This document shows positions 62,733-64,000 of a stretch of 64,000 nt of DNA, piece after piece. The translations under genes and the position numbers were made by a program. Every line of letters begins with the position of its first letter. Position 1 is the first letter of the stretch. The stretch spans positions 1 to 64,000 of the forward strand of contig NZ_JAPFGY010000005.1 in assembly GCF_026586795.1 (NCBI RefSeq), in the 5' to 3' direction. This stretch comes from Erythrobacter sp. WG (GTDB taxonomy: Bacteria; Pseudomonadota; Alphaproteobacteria; Sphingomonadales; Sphingomonadaceae). The notes under the pieces are model-generated. The model was given only the letters and a program-made list of their open reading frames with translations. It searched no databases and had not been told where the DNA came from.

Positions 62733-62855
62733 AATCCTCCCCGGCACGGGGAGGGGGACCACCGAAGGTGGTGGAGGGGCGGGCAACGCTTGCGGGAAGG
62801 AGGCTCGCCCCCCCACCATGCTGCGCATGGTCCCCCTCCCCTGAAAGGGAGGATT
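62733..62855. repeat. Long composite palindromic repeat between oxyR and rnd
   Basis: Ends are AATCCTCCC and GGGAGGATT; inside, GGGGGACCACCGAAGGTGGT and CACCATGCTGCGCATGGTCC form further small hairpins. This is a known dispersed element in sphingomonads and relatives. It fills the whole gap between the two minus-strand genes. Confidence 0.75.
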
Positions 62856-62869
62856 GGCGGCGCGCACCC

Positions 62870-64000
62870 TCACTCCGCCGCCAGCGATGCCGAAGGGGCA
62901 GGCGCGGGCACCACGTCGTCGATATGGGTCATCTTGAGCCTGCCCTTCTCGACCGCGAAGGCGAGCTTGCCCTCGACCAGATCGAGGGCATCCTTGCCGA
63001 ACACCTCGTAGCGCCAGCCCTCGAGCACCGACAGCTTGCGCACCCCGGCGGCGAGCGCCTCCATCTCGTCGGCGCGGGTGAGGAGGCGCGGGGCGACATC
63101 GATCTCGCGCGCGCGGATCTTGAGGAGGAGCTTGAGGAGATCGGCCACCAGCGCGCCTTCCTTGCCGAGCGGGGCGCCCTGCTTGATCTTCTCGGGCATC
63201 TCGTCCTTGGGCAGCGGCTCGGCGTCCGCCAGCACGCGCATCAACCGCTTGCCGATATCATTGTCCTTCCATGCGGCCGAAAGCCCGCGCACCTTGGCGA
63301 GATCGGCCTGCGCCTTGGGCGGGTGGCTGGCGATGTCGGCCAGCGTCTCGTCGCGCATGATCCGGCCACGCGGGATGTTCTTGTGCTGCGCCTCGCTCTC
63401 ACGCCAGGCGGCGAGCGCCTTCATCCGCCCGAGCACCTGCGGATTGCGGCCCGGCTGTCGGATGCGCTTCCACGCGACATTGGGATCGGTGAGATAATTG
63501 GCCGGGTCCGCCAGCTTCTCCATCTCCGCATCGAGCCACACGCCGCGCCCGGTCTTGATCAGCTTTTTCAAGATCTTGGGGAAGATACCTGCCAGATGCG
63601 TGACGTCGCCGATGGCATATTCGATCTGCCGGTCGGTGAGCGGGCGGCGGCTCCAGTCGGTAAAGCGCGCGCCCTTGTCGATGGTAAGGCCGACCCAGGT
63701 TTCGACGAGGTTGGCATAGCCGATCTGTTCAGACTGGCTGATCGCCATCATTGCGATCTGGGTGTCGAATATGGGGTGCGGGGTCTTGCCCGTCATGTTG
63801 ACGATGATTTCGACATCCTGCCCGCCTGCGTGGAAGACCTTGAGGACGTCTTCGTTATTCGTCAGCAGTTCCAGCAGCGGCGTCAGATCGATCCCGTCCG
63901 CCATCGGATCGATCGCGGCGGCCTCTTCGGTATTGGCGATCTGCACCAGGCACAGCTCGGGCCAATAGGTGTTCTCGCGCATGAATTCTGTGTCGACCGC
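62870..64000 (-). CDS. rnd: Ribonuclease D, 5' end outside the window
   Basis: At least 376 residues; the start is beyond 64000. It begins with AVDTEFMRENTYWPELCLVQ, the DEDD exonuclease motif I (Asp, Glu). Motif II is FHAGGQDVEIIVN; motif III is DRQIEYAIGDVTHLAGIF (Tyr, Asp). An HRDC-like domain follows (LAAWRESEAQHKNIPRGRIM, RDETLADIASHPPKAQADLA) and a second helical segment. It trims tRNA 3' ends. Length so far fits full-size RNase D. The stop is 15 bases after the composite repeat on the other side of oxyR. Confidence 0.94.
   Translation of the reverse strand, partial: AVDTEFMRENTYWPELCLVQIANTEEAAAIDPMADGIDLTPLLELLTNNEDVLKVFHAGGQDVEIIVNMTGKTPHPIFDTQIAMMAISQSEQIGYANLVETWVGLTIDKGARFTDWSRRPLTDRQIEYAIGDVTHLAGIFPKILKKLIKTGRGVWLDAEMEKLADPANYLTDPNVAWKRIRQPGRNPQVLGRMKALAAWRESEAQHKNIPRGRIMRDETLADIASHPPKAQADLAKVRGLSAAWKDNDIGKRLMRVLADAEPLPKDEMPEKIKQGAPLGKEGALVADLLKLLLKIRAREIDVAPRLLTRADEMEALAAGVRKLSVLEGWRYEVFGKDALDLVEGKLAFAVEKGRLKMTHIDDVVPAPAPSASLAAE

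Overview
The window reads as a chromosomal core segment of a high-GC alphaproteobacterium, most likely a sphingomonad of the Erythrobacter/Porphyrobacter type. The grounds are GC-rich codon use, the order pyrH-frr-uppS-cdsA-dxr-rseP-bamA-ompH-fabZ, a long-chain polyprenyl diphosphate synthase suited to ubiquinone, an NDUFS4-type complex I subunit next to the SRP RNA gene, and sphingomonad-style dispersed palindromic repeats. It is almost fully coding, and I see no prophage, transposase, CRISPR array or rRNA operon.

Layout. 1-9.2 kb: end of a glycosyltransferase, an XRE regulator, a DUF6456 protein, a uracil-DNA-glycosylase-type protein overlapping a Uup-type ABC-F ATPase, a SIMPL protein, a PepSY protein with an OmpR-type two-component pair and a lipoprotein, chorismate mutase and polyprenyl synthase. 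9.2-21 kb: hrpB, the complex I subunit, 4.5S RNA, a DUF4188 protein, dnaX-ybaB, a lower-GC insert with an Imm11-like protein, lon, HU, a lipoprotein and rlmB. 21-26.5 kb: tRNA-Tyr, an exact parS site, and dabAB (inorganic-carbon pump) divergent from a LysR regulator across a perfect palindrome. 26.5-30 kb: a KAS III enzyme, psd-pssA, and a small membrane-protein gene under two alphaproteobacterial LexA boxes. 30-41.6 kb: rpsB-tsf, then the large translation, isoprenoid, phospholipid and outer-membrane cluster ending in fabZ and rpmE. 41.6-51 kb: a 2OG-Fe(II) oxygenase, tRNA-His, an amino-acid dehydrogenase, the complete ccmCDEFGHI cytochrome c maturation operon, and kup. 51-64 kb: yciB, ftsY, mtaB and dapF (translationally coupled, minus strand), a GGDEF-EAL protein, an EVE protein, a second exact parS site, csbD with a likely EcfG promoter, a ThDP enzyme, an LplT-like transporter, pgsA, oxyR and partial rnd.

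How it fits together. Many genes serve envelope building: cdsA, pssA, psd and pgsA make phospholipids; dxr, uppS and ispB supply isoprenoids; bamA, the Skp-like protein and rseP handle outer-membrane proteins. SRP RNA and FtsY serve membrane targeting, and the Ccm system serves respiration.

Most interesting non-coding signals: (1) two exact parS palindromes 35.5 kb apart, each followed by the same G-rich tandem repeat, which also appears in frame in the uup linker; (2) tandem LexA boxes over a small single-TM protein, a candidate SOS-induced membrane factor; (3) 11-bp-spaced TTCA repeats upstream of the two small exported proteins that flank the two-component system; (4) an orphan immunity-like gene in a lower-GC patch with imperfect inverted ends.
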